From the NCBI GenBank assembly GCA_041920505.1, contig JBHGXV010000021.1, forward strand, positions 1-64,000: a DNA stretch of 64,000 nt, given 5' to 3'. Origin of the DNA: JBHGXV01 sp041920505. GTDB lineage: Bacteria; Bacillota; Bacilli; Brevibacillales; Brevibacillaceae. The position numbers and the translations under genes were made by a program. Every line of letters begins with the position of its first letter. The first letter of the stretch is position 1. The notes under the pieces were generated by a model, which was not told where the DNA came from, did not search any database, and saw nothing but the letters and a program-made list of their open reading frames with translations. Below, one piece after another: positions 44,090 to 52,691 of this stretch.

Positions 44090-44998
44090 TTAGCCCTGCC
44101 GGACGCCGCGTTGCGTCCGGGAGGGCTTTTTTGCATGTTCCGTTTGCGACCGGATGAGTGCATCATACAGTTTTTTCCCTGTCTGTCTCGACCGGGCGAC
44201 CAGCGAGACGGTGCGTACGGCAGGGAAGTCGCTGATGGGCGCGGCCGACAACGGCAGGTGGCCGATGTGCTCGGCGATCAGCTTCGGCACGATGGTGATG
44301 CCCGCCCCGGCGGCGACGAACCCGAGGATAAACTCGCCAAAGGCCACTTCGCTCGCGATCCGCGGTTCCATCCGCCGCTCGTGAAACGCCTGGACGACGC
44401 TCTGCCGCACGTCGCAGCCGAGCGGGTAGAGCACCAGCGGTTCGGAAGCGATGTCGGAGAGCGTCACCGTCCAGCGGGAACGAAGCGGATGATCCGCCGG
44501 AAAGACGGCGTAATACGGTTCAAAAAACAGTTCGGCGCTCCACAGCGAGCGGGTCAGCGATTTCGTCTCGATCACGGCCACATCGACCGCCTCCTGCTCC
44601 AGCAGGCGGAAGACCTCAAACGACGTGTTGGCTACGCGGATATCGATCTCCATTCCCTGCTGCCTCAGTCCGAGAATGCGGGGCGGGAGGTAGTAGGCGG
44701 CTAGGCTGGGCAGGGCGCCGATGGCGATGGTCATCGGGTCGTGCAGGTTTTGCAAGTCCTTGCGAATCGCCTCCAGTTCGTCCAGCACCGGCTGGATGCG
44801 CGTAAGAAGCACAGTCCCCGCTTCGGTCAGTTCCATGCCGGCCGGGGAGCGGGTAAACAAGACCACGCCCAGCGCTTCCTCCAGCTTCTGTACCTGCTTG
44901 CTTAGGGCCGGTTGCGACAGGTTGAGCTGCTCGCTCGCCTTTGACAGGCTCTTGAGCCGGGCGGTCGCCAGAAACGAGTGAAACCATTCCAGATTCAT
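44090..44998 (-). CDS. LysR-family transcriptional regulator
   Basis: This 302-residue protein has the N-terminal LysR helix-turn-helix (LSKASEQLNLSQPALSKQVQ KLEE) and a periplasmic-binding-like effector domain. Its last codons run into a convergent terminator hairpin. It is divergent from the cysteine hydrolase at 45126 with a TATAAC-N5-GTTATA box between them, so it probably controls that gene and itself. The effector is unknown. Confidence 0.9.
   Translation of the reverse strand: MNLEWFHSFLATARLKSLSKASEQLNLSQPALSKQVQKLEEALGVVLFTRSPAGMELTEAGTVLLTRIQPVLDELEAIRKDLQNLHDPMTIAIGALPSLAAYYLPPRILGLRQQGMEIDIRVANTSFEVFRLLEQEAVDVAVIETKSLTRSLWSAELFFEPYYAVFPADHPLRSRWTVTLSDIASEPLVLYPLGCDVRQSVVQAFHERRMEPRIASEVAFGEFILGFVAAGAGITIVPKLIAEHIGHLPLSAAPISDFPAVRTVSLVARSRQTGKKLYDALIRSQTEHAKKPSRTQRGVRQG
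44092..44132. terminator. convergent terminator between scdA and lysR
   Basis: AGCCCTGCCGGACGC and GCGTCCGGGAGGGCT form a 15-position stem with one mismatch, followed by six T on the plus strand. The hairpin includes the last codons of lysR. Confidence 0.8.
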
Positions 44999-45013
44999 CG
45001 GTTCATCCCCTGT

Positions 45014-45030
45014 TATAACGTTTGGTTATA
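45014..45030. promoter_or_regulatory. LysR-type binding box in divergent intergenic region
   Basis: TATAAC-N5-GTTATA is a perfect 6-bp inverted repeat with the T-N11-A core of LysR operators. It lies 16 nt upstream of the lysR start and about 95 nt upstream of the hydrolase. Confidence 0.6.
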
Positions 45031-45125
45031 CTGTAACAAAAGAACGGCGATTCTCACAGCGTGCTCTTCGTGATACGCTACGGCTAAGCCGATCAGACGG
45101 CAAACCTTGACGGGGAGGAATCGGA

Positions 45126-45677
45126 ATGAAGCGGGCCTTGTTGGTCATCGACGTACAAAACGAATACTTCAGCGGAAAACTGCCGGTCACGTATCCGGAG
45201 GGGAGTTTCGCGCGGATTTTGCAGGCGATGGATGCCGCCAATGAGCGGGGCATCCCGGTGGTGGTGGTGCAGCACACCAGCCTGGCGGAAAACGCGGCCA
45301 CGTTTCGCAAGGGAAGCGACGAGTGGCAGTTGCACCCGGAGGTGGCGAAGCGGCCCCGCGCCTTGTTGGTGGAAAAGCACCTGCCCGGCAGTTTCACGGG
45401 CACGCCGCTCTTGTCCTGGCTGCGCGAGCGCGGGATTGACACGGTGACCATCTCCGGGTACATGACCCAGATGTGCTGCGACACCACGGCAAGGGAGGCG
45501 TTTCATCTCGGGCTCGCCGTCGAGTTTTTGAGCGACGCGACCGGGACGTTGGCGATCCGCAATGACGCCGGAGCAGTCACCGCAGAAGAGTTGCACCGGG
45601 CGATTCTGGTCACGCAGGCGATGCGTTTCAGCCGGGTGATGAGCACGCAGGCGTGGGTGGAAGGCTGTAAAGGTTAG
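45126..45677 (+). CDS. isochorismatase-family cysteine hydrolase
   Basis: This 183-residue protein has the catalytic triad D9 (LLVIDVQNEY), K84 (VEKHLPGSF) and C117 (GYMTQMCCDTTARE) of the nicotinamidase/isochorismatase-like cysteine hydrolases. The exact substrate cannot be read from the sequence. GGGGAGGAATCGG precedes the ATG. It is divergent from the LysR gene that probably controls it. Confidence 0.9.
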   Translation: MKRALLVIDVQNEYFSGKLPVTYPEGSFARILQAMDAANERGIPVVVVQHTSLAENAATFRKGSDEWQLHPEVAKRPRALLVEKHLPGSFTGTPLLSWLRERGIDTVTISGYMTQMCCDTTAREAFHLGLAVEFLSDATGTLAIRNDAGAVTAEELHRAILVTQAMRFSRVMSTQAWVEGCKG

Positions 45678-45945
45678 AGGGTTTCTTCCAGTTTCGGTTT
45701 GAATTTGGCCAGAATCTCTTTTTTCAATTGCTTGAAATGGGGGTCTGCTTCGGTAGCTGTTTTCTCGTTATCATCCGTATCGTCGATGTTGACTTTTCCT
45801 TGGAAAACCCCCAGAATGCCATATCGGCCACCATCTGTTTTCGTGAGGAACAAGAGATATTTCTTTCTTTCCCCGGCTGCCCGAAATAGAAGCCAATCAG
45901 GAAAACTGAAGTAGAGACAACTGCTGGAAGGAAAAAACGTTTCAT
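45674..45945 (-). pseudogene. small signal-anchored protein gene, frameshifted
   Basis: From 45945 the frame gives a signal or anchor sequence (MKRFFLPAVVSTSVFLIGFY, FGQPGKER) and then nonsense. Another frame continues sensibly as KKYLLFLTKTDGGRYGILGV, FQGKVNIDDTDDNEKTATEA, DPHFKQLKKEILAKFKP. Adding one base to the G4 run near 45873 joins them into a protein of about 90 residues. The function is unknown. The homopolymer context leaves sequencing error open. Confidence 0.6.
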
Positions 45946-45960
45946 ACAGCATGACCTCCT

Positions 45961-46304
45961 TCACTGGTTATACGAATGAAAAGAGACGCTTGCTACGAGT
46001 TGAATCGTGCCGCGTCTCTTTTTGATGCCGCTGATCAGGATCATCATCGAGAGGCGAACTTCAGGTACAGCGCGGGAATCCGGGTGGACAGGATGCTCCC
46101 CGTAAACACGCCGGGGATGGAGCCCATCAGGAACTGGGCGACGATCGGGGAGTGGACGGTGCCGAAGCTCATGTGGGCGAGCCCTTGGGCGGTTACCAGC
46201 ACAAAGGCCCGACCCGCAAAGCGAATCACACAGCATGGATATACGCCGTTCGTGGTGCTCTGGAAGGGGGAAATAGGCGTGCGGCCACGAAATACTATAT
46301 TCAC
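45961..46304 (-). pseudogene. TSUP (TauE/SafE) family permease remnant
   Basis: Only the last third of a TauE/SafE-type anion exporter remains: VTAQGLAHMSFGTVHSPIVA, QFLMGSIPGVFTGSILSTRI, PALYLKFA in one frame, then MMILISGIKK in another after a one-base slip near 46050. The N-terminal repeat of the protein is missing. The 3' end merges with a terminator hairpin. Confidence 0.6.
45980..46024. terminator. bidirectional terminator
   Basis: AAAGAGACGC and GCGTCTCTTT pair around an inner ACGA/TCGT hairpin. It can end the TSUP remnant transcript on the minus strand. Confidence 0.65.
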
Positions 46305-46324
46305 GTTTTAAACGGTTACATTGG

Positions 46325-46387
46325 TTGACGCTATAGAAACTTGTTCGCTAAAATGAAACCAAGCTACAAACTGTGATGTTGTTCACT
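46325..46387 (+). promoter_or_regulatory. promoter with downstream FNR-like site before the cta operon
   Basis: TTGACG (46325-46330) and TAAAAT (46349-46354) are 18 nt apart. TGTGA-N6-TCACT (46372-46387) matches nine of ten positions of the Bacillus Fnr/CRP dyad and is centred about 20 nt downstream of the expected start, where a bound regulator would block transcription. The remaining leader to 46579 shows nothing else recognisable. Confidence 0.5.
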
Positions 46388-46579
46388 GACAAACAAACGG
46401 AACCGTGATCTCGGACGTCTTGGTTGCCTGGCGGGAGGAAGGCGTCGCGAAGGGAGGTGGTCAGTGGGGCGGTTCGCGAACAGGGATGGAAGCGTCGAAC
46501 GATGTGCCGCGCCTGTACGACCATGCAAATCTGTCATACTTTTTTTACTTTTCTGGTTGTTTATATGGAGGTGAACAGT

Positions 46580-47515
46580 ATGCAAGCGTTTTGGTTGCCG
46601 GAGGCTTTGACGGAAGCGGCCAAACATATGGACTCTCTTTTCTATGTCATCCTGGTTATCACGGTGCTCTTTTTCGTCTTGGTAGAAGTGCTGCTTGCCG
46701 TCTTCCTCGTCCGCTACCGCCGCAAATGGGCGGGCAAAGAGGGGGCCAACATCCACGGGAACCACAAGCTGGAGACAATCTGGACGATTATCCCGGCGCT
46801 GATTCTGGTCGTGATCGGGATCTACAGCACCCAGATGACCTATGCCATCCAGCAGACGCCGGCCGACGTGGTCGCCATCAATGTGCACGGACAGAAGTGG
46901 TCCTGGGAGTTTGAATATCCAGGCGGCTTCAAGAAGACGAACGACTTGCGGCTGCCGGCCGGAAAAAACGTGTTGTTCAAAATCTCGTCCAAAGACGTGA
47001 TTCACAGTTTCTGGATTCCGGAATTTAGGATCAAGCAGGACGCCGTGCCCGGCCGGGAAACCCAGTTTCCAGTGAAAGTGGACGCGAAAAGCGGTCAGAC
47101 ATTGCGCGTGATCTGTGCGGAATACTGCGGCACGGCCCACGCGATGATGACAAGTAAGATTACGATCATGGACCCGAAAGCGTTTGACGCCTGGGTGAAA
47201 TCGGGCGGCAAGGAGGGAGACGATACGGCCGCCGGCACGGATGGACAAGCCATCGCCAAAGAAAACGGTTGCCTGAACTGCCACTCGATCGACGGCAATC
47301 AGGGCGTAGGGCCGACCTGGAAAGGACTGTACGGGTCCGAGCGCACGTTTACCGACGGCAGCACGGCCAAGGCGGACGAGACGTATCTCGCTGATTCGAT
47401 CCGCAAGCCGGGTGAGAAGGTCGTCCAGGGCTTCAACAACGTGATGCAGCCGTTCGACTCGCTTTCCGACGAGCAGGTACAGGCGCTGGTGACCTACATC
47501 AAATCGCTGAAGTAG
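46580..47515 (+). CDS. ctaC: cytochrome c oxidase subunit II with fused cytochrome c (caa3 type)
   Basis: This protein of 311 residues has two N-terminal membrane helices, a cupredoxin CuA domain and a C-terminal cytochrome c domain. CuA ligands are H142, C179, C183, H187 and M190 (CAEYCGTAHAMM). The heme c motif is C231-x2-C234-H235, and a later Met (NVMQPF) is the likely axial ligand. It receives electrons from cytochrome c for the heme-copper oxidase. GGAGGTGA precedes ATG 46580. It has no lipobox, unlike B. subtilis CtaC, so the N-terminus is a simple anchor. Confidence 0.93.
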   Translation: MQAFWLPEALTEAAKHMDSLFYVILVITVLFFVLVEVLLAVFLVRYRRKWAGKEGANIHGNHKLETIWTIIPALILVVIGIYSTQMTYAIQQTPADVVAINVHGQKWSWEFEYPGGFKKTNDLRLPAGKNVLFKISSKDVIHSFWIPEFRIKQDAVPGRETQFPVKVDAKSGQTLRVICAEYCGTAHAMMTSKITIMDPKAFDAWVKSGGKEGDDTAAGTDGQAIAKENGCLNCHSIDGNQGVGPTWKGLYGSERTFTDGSTAKADETYLADSIRKPGEKVVQGFNNVMQPFDSLSDEQVQALVTYIKSLK

Positions 47516-47545
47516 CGATTCATAGCAGGAAAGGGGGGGCAATAC

Positions 47546-49189
47546 GTGGCGAGTGCGACGACTACGCAACGTTCGTTTCTGCGCGACTGGATCTTGACGG
47601 TCGACCATAAGAAAATCGGCATTATGTATGCGGTTACAGCCCTGGTGTTCTTTATCCTGGGAGGACTGGCCGCTCTGGTCATCCGCACCGAACTGTTTTT
47701 TCCCGGGCAGACGATCATTTCCCCGGATACGTTTAACCAGATGTTTACGATGCATGGGACGATCATGGTGTTTTTGTTCATTATCCCGATCGTCACGGGC
47801 GCGTTCGGCAACTATCTGGTGCCGATCATGATCGGGGCGCACGACATGGCGTTCCCGCGGATGAACGCGCTCAGTTACTGGCTCTATCTGCTCGGCGGAC
47901 TGGTGCTGATCGCTTCGTTCGTGACCGGCTCCATGCCTGACGTCGGCTGGACCGCCTATCCGCCGTACAGCATCGAAACCAAGGGGATCGGGCTGGACTT
48001 ATGGGTATCCAGCGTGCACATCCTCGGGCTGTCTTCGATTCTGGGCGCGATCAACTTCATCGTCACGATCGTCAACATGCGCGCGCCGGGCATGACGTTT
48101 AACCGCATGCCGCTGTTCGTCTGGGGCTCTTTCGTGACCTCCTTTATCCAACTGTTCGGGGTTCCGGCGCTGGCCGGAGCCGTCACCACCCTGCTGACCG
48201 ACCGTCACCTGGGCACGATTTTCTACAACCCGGCGGCAGGCGGCGACGTCATGCTGTATCAACACTTGTTCTGGTTCTACTCCCACCCGGCGGTGTACGT
48301 CATGGTCATCCCGGTGATGGGGCTGGTGTCGGAGATCATCCCGGTCTTCTCGCGCAAGCCGATCTTCGGCTACCACGCCATCGCCTATTCGTCGGTGGCC
48401 ATCGGGTTTCTCGGGTTCCTCGTCTGGGCGCACCACATGTTCGTCGCCGGGATGCAGATCGAAAGCGGAATCCCGTTCATGATTTCCTCGATGGTAATCG
48501 CGGTGCCCACCTCGATCAAGGTGTTTTCGTGGCTGGCCACGATGTACCGTGGTTCGATCGTCTACACCACGCCGATGCTGTTTGCCGCGCTGGGATTCGT
48601 GGGCCTGTTTACCATCGGCGGGTTGACCGGGATTTTCCTCGCGGCGGTGCCGCTTGATCTAAACCTGCACGACACTTACTTCGTCGTGGGCCACTTCCAC
48701 TATGTTGTGTTCGGCGGGTCGGTGATGGCCGCGATGGGGGCCTTGTACTACTGGTTCCCGAAGGCCACCGGCCGGATGTACAACGAGACGCTGGGCAAGT
48801 GGTCGTTCTGGCTCTACTTCATCGGCACCAACCTGACTTTCGCTCCGATGCTGGTTGCCGGTCTGGCGGGCATGCCGCGCCGCGTCGTCGACTATGTCCC
48901 GCCGCTTGAGCTGGTGAACCAACTGGCGACGGTCGGGGCGTTCACGTTGGCGACGGGGACAGTGATCTTTTTCGTCAACATCGCATACTCCTTAGCAAAA
49001 GGGGCAAATGCTCCGGCCAACCCGTGGGGCGCCCAGACGCTGGAGTGGACGGTCTCCTCTCCGCCGCCTGAGCACAACTTCCACGAGATGCCGGTGGTGA
49101 CCGGTACGCCGTACAATTTTGGACAACCGCCATCGAAGCGGCACAAATACGGTGAGGTTGTCAGCAGCGGGCCGGGAGTGGGGGTGTAA
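47546..49189 (+). CDS. ctaD: cytochrome c oxidase subunit I
   Basis: This 547-residue protein is the catalytic subunit with about twelve membrane helices. Heme and CuB ligand histidines lie in TMHGTIMVFLF, FWFYSHPAVYVM and DTYFVVGHFHYV. The SHPAVY motif (Tyr crosslinked to His) marks an A-type heme-copper oxidase. A GTG start follows AAAGGGGGGG. It is the second gene of the cta cluster and pumps protons during aerobic respiration. Confidence 0.95.
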   Translation: MASATTTQRSFLRDWILTVDHKKIGIMYAVTALVFFILGGLAALVIRTELFFPGQTIISPDTFNQMFTMHGTIMVFLFIIPIVTGAFGNYLVPIMIGAHDMAFPRMNALSYWLYLLGGLVLIASFVTGSMPDVGWTAYPPYSIETKGIGLDLWVSSVHILGLSSILGAINFIVTIVNMRAPGMTFNRMPLFVWGSFVTSFIQLFGVPALAGAVTTLLTDRHLGTIFYNPAAGGDVMLYQHLFWFYSHPAVYVMVIPVMGLVSEIIPVFSRKPIFGYHAIAYSSVAIGFLGFLVWAHHMFVAGMQIESGIPFMISSMVIAVPTSIKVFSWLATMYRGSIVYTTPMLFAALGFVGLFTIGGLTGIFLAAVPLDLNLHDTYFVVGHFHYVVFGGSVMAAMGALYYWFPKATGRMYNETLGKWSFWLYFIGTNLTFAPMLVAGLAGMPRRVVDYVPPLELVNQLATVGAFTLATGTVIFFVNIAYSLAKGANAPANPWGAQTLEWTVSSPPPEHNFHEMPVVTGTPYNFGQPPSKRHKYGEVVSSGPGVGV

Positions 49190-49235
49190 CCTGCGTCCTG
49201 CGGCCGACTATCAAAGCCAGAAGGGGGTAAAAGAA

Positions 49236-50174
49236 ATGGAACAACAAGCCGTGTTGCACGAGACGAATCCCCGATTTCTCGACGGCAAAGGGGGCGTTGT
49301 GGCCGGGCGGACGAAACCGCAGCCGGTCTGGCGCGATTACCTGCAATTGACGAAACCGGGGATCACGATGTCCAATCTGATGACCGCGTTTACTGGCTTG
49401 TGGCTGGCCGCAGGAGGATCGCCTGAACTGAAAGTGCTGGTTTGTACGCTCGCGGGTACGGCCTTGGTGGTCGGTTCGGGAGCGACACTCAACAACTGTT
49501 GGGAGCGGGAGTTGGACGCGAAGATGAAGCGGACAAGGCACCGCGCGCTCGCGGCGGGCCGGATTGATCCGAAGAGCGCTCTGATCTTCGGTCTCGTTCT
49601 CCTTGCCTGCGGTCTGGCGGTGCTCGCGGCCGGGGCCAACATGTTGTCCGCCGCGCTGGGATTGATCGGGTACATCGTCTACGTGCTTTTGTACACGCCG
49701 CTGAAGCGGACAACCACGCTCAACACCGTGGTCGGCGGGGTGTCGGGGGCGATTCCGCCGGCGATCGGCTGGACGGCGGTGACCAACGAGATGAATCCCG
49801 GTGCGTGGGTCTTGTTGATCGTCGTGTTTCTCTGGCAGTTCCCGCACTTTCTCTCGCTCGCCATGCTGAAGGTGGACGATTACCGGGCCGCCGGGTTCCG
49901 GATGCTGCCGGCGGTCAAAGGATTCGAGACGACCAAGCGGCAGATGATCCGATACGGCGCGGCGCTTCTGCCCACCTCGCTTCTTTTGTACAATGTCTCC
50001 GGGGCGGGGGTGCTGTACCTCGCCGCTGCTGCCGTGCTCGGGCTGATCTACCTGGTGCTGTTGATCCAGGGATTGTTTGTCAAAGACGATCTGGCCTGGG
50101 CGAGAAAACTGTTCGGCTATTCGCTTGTCTATCTGACCGTCTGGTGCGCGGCGATCATCGTCAGCGCCATCTGA
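49236..50174 (+). CDS. ctaB: protoheme IX farnesyltransferase
   Basis: This protein of 312 residues makes heme O from heme B. It has the prenyl-binding Asp-rich motif around NCWERELDAKMKRTRHR and about nine membrane helices; the second motif is in VDDYRAAGFRML. The ATG at 49236 follows AAGGGGGTAA. Lying between ctaD and ctaE, it supplies the heme A precursor for the oxidase; CtaA (51074) finishes the synthesis. Confidence 0.93.
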   Translation: MEQQAVLHETNPRFLDGKGGVVAGRTKPQPVWRDYLQLTKPGITMSNLMTAFTGLWLAAGGSPELKVLVCTLAGTALVVGSGATLNNCWERELDAKMKRTRHRALAAGRIDPKSALIFGLVLLACGLAVLAAGANMLSAALGLIGYIVYVLLYTPLKRTTTLNTVVGGVSGAIPPAIGWTAVTNEMNPGAWVLLIVVFLWQFPHFLSLAMLKVDDYRAAGFRMLPAVKGFETTKRQMIRYGAALLPTSLLLYNVSGAGVLYLAAAAVLGLIYLVLLIQGLFVKDDLAWARKLFGYSLVYLTVWCAAIIVSAI

Positions 50175-50204
50175 CGGCACTTCGTCGAAAAGGAGGGACA
50201 ACTC

Positions 50205-50834
50205 TTGGCTGCCAACCATCAACACAACTACCCGCCGGCCTATGAACCGGGGCCGGGGATGAAGGATAACGGGCAATTTGCCGTGTGGCTCGGACTGATC
50301 AGCGCCTTGTTTTTCATCGCGACGTTCGTCTCCTCGAACGTTTACCTGCGCGGCTGGTCGCCGGACGTGTTCAATCTGAAACAAACCTCCGACCTGCCGT
50401 ATCTAAGCACCCTCGTCTTGTTGGCCGGAGCGGTGGCGGCGCTGTTTACGGGCAGCGCCTTCCGCAAGCGGGCGAACGGTGCCTTTACTGTCGGTCTCTT
50501 GCTGTCCGCCGCCCTGTTCGCCGTCTCCCTGGTGCTGGAAACCCTGTTGATCAAGGAATTTGCCGCGCTCGGTCCGGCGGCCTGGACTGCATACCTGACG
50601 GTGTATTTGTGCCAGTGGATCATGCTGGCGATCTGTGTCATCTTGTTTGTGATCGCGATCGCGTTTCATTTCGGCGGGAAAGAGAAGAAGCTGGTGCGGC
50701 TGGTTCCGGCGGCGATGAGTGTCTGGCTGTTTACCGTGATGCTGGGACTGGCGATTCTGCTTCTGACCAACGTCATGACCGTCGGCCAGTTCGCCGAATG
50801 GTGCGGCGTCAAGTTCCTCGGCCTGGTCAAGTAA
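50205..50834 (+). CDS. ctaE: cytochrome c oxidase subunit III
   Basis: This 209-residue protein has five predicted membrane helices, the usual number for bacterial subunit III of this branch. WLGLISALFFIATFVSSNVY near the N-terminus and TAYLTVYLCQWIMLAICVI in the middle fit the family. TTG start with AGGAGGGAC upstream. It stabilises the oxidase core. Confidence 0.88.
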   Translation: MAANHQHNYPPAYEPGPGMKDNGQFAVWLGLISALFFIATFVSSNVYLRGWSPDVFNLKQTSDLPYLSTLVLLAGAVAALFTGSAFRKRANGAFTVGLLLSAALFAVSLVLETLLIKEFAALGPAAWTAYLTVYLCQWIMLAICVILFVIAIAFHFGGKEKKLVRLVPAAMSVWLFTVMLGLAILLLTNVMTVGQFAEWCGVKFLGLVK

Positions 50835-50867
50835 ACGGCACCGCCGAATGAAAAGGAGGCATCCGAT

Positions 50868-50963
50868 ATGGGGATGATCATGTTTGCTGTCGGCCTGTTC
50901 CTGTTTGCGGGCCTGTTGTTCCTGATTTTCTGGTACTCCTCTTCGCTGTCGACCCGAAAATAG
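50868..50963 (+). CDS. 31-residue single-helix membrane peptide in the cta cluster
   Basis: The short gene between ctaE and ctaA has a strong AAGGAGG site 8-9 nt before its ATG. The peptide MGMIMFAVGLFLFAGLLFLI followed by FWYSSSLSTRK is one hydrophobic helix with a basic tail. It is too short to be CtaF/subunit IV. Small single-helix subunits occur in heme-copper oxidases, so it may be an accessory subunit. A terminator follows directly. Confidence 0.65.
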   Translation: MGMIMFAVGLFLFAGLLFLIFWYSSSLSTRK

Positions 50964-50985
50964 CGTCAATAACTAACAGACAAGG

Positions 50986-51017
50986 AACATCTCTCGCGTT
51001 GCGGGAGATGTTTCTTT
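50986..51017 (+). terminator. terminator after the cta structural genes
   Basis: AACATCTC and GAGATGTT enclose an 11-nt loop and are followed by TCTTTT. It separates ctaCDBE from ctaA. Confidence 0.75.
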
Positions 51018-51073
51018 TATGATACATTCCAGTATAGCGACATAGATAGCGACCGGGAAAAGGAGAGGATACC

Positions 51074-52003
51074 GTGGACAAACTGTTGAAATGGCTGGCT
51101 GTGCTGGCGACGGTCGTCATGTTTCTGGTAATGATCGCAGGTTCGTTGGTAACGAAAACGGACTCGGCCAAGGGATGCGGCAGCGACTGGCCGCTGTGCA
51201 ACGGCAAATGGGTGCCGGAGTACACCCTGGCGTCGATCATCGAATGGAGCCATCGATTTGTCACCGGCGTTGCCGGTTTGATCGTGATCGTCTTTTCGAT
51301 TTGGGCGTGGCGCCGGTTTCGCGGCAATCGCGAGGTCCGGGCCTTGGCGCTGTTTGGGCTGTTTTTTATCACGCTGGAGTCGATTCTGGGCGCGTCTGCC
51401 GTGATCTGGCCGCAGTCGTCGGGCGTGCTGGCCCTGCACTTCGGCTTTTCGCTATTGGCGTTTACCGGCGTGCTCTTGTTGAGTCTGTTCGTGTTGCAGC
51501 GGGACAAGACGCAGGCTCTGGTCACAGCGCCGGTGTCCAAAGGCTTTCGCAATTACGTCTGGTTGGTGACCGCCTACGCCTATGGCGTAATCTACCTCGG
51601 GGCGTATGTGCGCCACACCAAATCAAGCCTTGCCTGCCCCGACTGGCCGCTGTGCCGGGGTGAGTTGATTCCGGACTTGAGCGGCCAGGTGGGTATCCAG
51701 TTCGCCCACCGGCTGGCGGCGGGAATTTTCCTTTTGCTGGTGCTGGGCTTGACCACCTATACGGTGCGCCACTTCAAACTGGTGCGCCGCGATCTGTATG
51801 TGTCCGGCATACTGGCCCTGCTGTTGGCCGCCACCCAGGTTTTGAGCGGCGGATTGGTGATTTACTACCGGTTGCATCTGTACGCGACCATTTTCCACTC
51901 GGCGGTGATCACCTGTCTGTTCGGGATCTTGTGCTACATGTGCCTGCAGTCGCTCAAGGCGCCGCAGGCGGAAGGGGCCCACGAGACAAACGTGCGCGGG
52001 TAG
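51074..52003 (+). CDS. ctaA: heme A synthase
   Basis: This 309-residue, eight-helix protein oxidises heme O to heme A. It contains the conserved cysteine pair C35/C42 (GCGSDWPLC), a second pair in ACPDWPLC, and E57/H60 (IEWSHRF), residues also known from B. subtilis CtaA. Further axial histidines are present (LALHFGFS, QFAHRLA, IFHSAVIT). GTG start with AGGAGAGG upstream. It is transcribed in the same direction as the cta operon but after a terminator. Confidence 0.93.
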   Translation: MDKLLKWLAVLATVVMFLVMIAGSLVTKTDSAKGCGSDWPLCNGKWVPEYTLASIIEWSHRFVTGVAGLIVIVFSIWAWRRFRGNREVRALALFGLFFITLESILGASAVIWPQSSGVLALHFGFSLLAFTGVLLLSLFVLQRDKTQALVTAPVSKGFRNYVWLVTAYAYGVIYLGAYVRHTKSSLACPDWPLCRGELIPDLSGQVGIQFAHRLAAGIFLLLVLGLTTYTVRHFKLVRRDLYVSGILALLLAATQVLSGGLVIYYRLHLYATIFHSAVITCLFGILCYMCLQSLKAPQAEGAHETNVRG

Positions 52004-52036
52004 GCGGTTGGCGTGTGACGCGGATATTGACCATCA

Positions 52037-52067
52037 GGCTGTCGGGAAGTCCCGGCAGTCTTTTTTT
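52037..52067 (+). terminator. terminator after ctaA
   Basis: GGCTGTCGGG and CCCGGCAGTC pair around AAGT with two G-U pairs and are followed by seven T. Confidence 0.88.
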
Positions 52068-52075
52068 GTTGATTC

Positions 52076-52105
52076 TGTAACGAAAGCGGTGCTGCCGAAT
52101 CTAAT
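52076..52105 (+). promoter_or_regulatory. candidate ECF-type promoter
   Basis: TGTAAC, 16 nt, then AATCTAAT parallels TGCAAT-N16-CGTCTAAT before the other ECF operon. The shared TCTAAT at equal spacing is suggestive; the CGTC core is not kept. It lies 32 nt before the sigma gene. Confidence 0.35.
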
Positions 52106-52136
52106 CACATAGAAACAGGCAAAGCAGGTGAACCGG

Positions 52137-52691
52137 ATGGAAAAAGTGGAAGAAACGCTGCGGCTGTCCAGGCAGGCGGTCTTTGACTCGCTGGTGCGCG
52201 AGTACGGGGAGAGCGTCATTCGGCTGGTCTACCTGATCGTCAAGGACAAGAGCGCGGCGGAGGACATCACGCAGGAAGCGTTTTTCCGGGCGTACAAGGG
52301 GCTGGATTCGTTTCGCGGGGATGCGCAGATGAAGACCTGGCTGTACCGCATCGCTGTCAACGAGGCGAAAAAGCACCTGCGGCGGCGGTCGATTCGCCAC
52401 CTGTTCGCCGCGATGACCGGGAAAAACGAACAGCGGCTGCGTGCCGTCCCCAGTGTGGACGCGGAAACGGCGGTCCTGCGCAAAATGAACGAGCAGGACG
52501 TGCTGAATCTGGTCGGATCGTTGCCGCCTGCGTACCGGGAAGTGATTACCCTGCACTACTACGAAGGCCTGTCCGTCCGCGAGGCGGCGTATGTGCTGAA
52601 TCTATCGGAGGAAGCCGTCCGGGTCAGACTGTACCGGGCGCGTCAACAACTGAAGCAACGGATGGAGGAGGAGGGGTTCACATGGATGTAG
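52137..52691 (+). CDS. ECF RNA polymerase sigma factor
   Basis: This 184-residue protein has sigma region 2 (AAEDITQEAFFRAYKGLDSF, MKTWLYRIAVNEAKKHLRRR) and region 4 (LPPAYREVITLHYYEGLSVR, LNLSEEAVRVRLYRARQQLK). ATG 52137 follows AGGTGA and is preferred over GTG 52128. It overlaps the next gene, a single-pass YcdB-type protein that may be its anti-sigma factor. It is more GC-rich than, and only distantly similar to, the ECF sigma at 12222. Confidence 0.9.
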   Translation: MEKVEETLRLSRQAVFDSLVREYGESVIRLVYLIVKDKSAAEDITQEAFFRAYKGLDSFRGDAQMKTWLYRIAVNEAKKHLRRRSIRHLFAAMTGKNEQRLRAVPSVDAETAVLRKMNEQDVLNLVGSLPPAYREVITLHYYEGLSVREAAYVLNLSEEAVRVRLYRARQQLKQRMEEEGFTWM

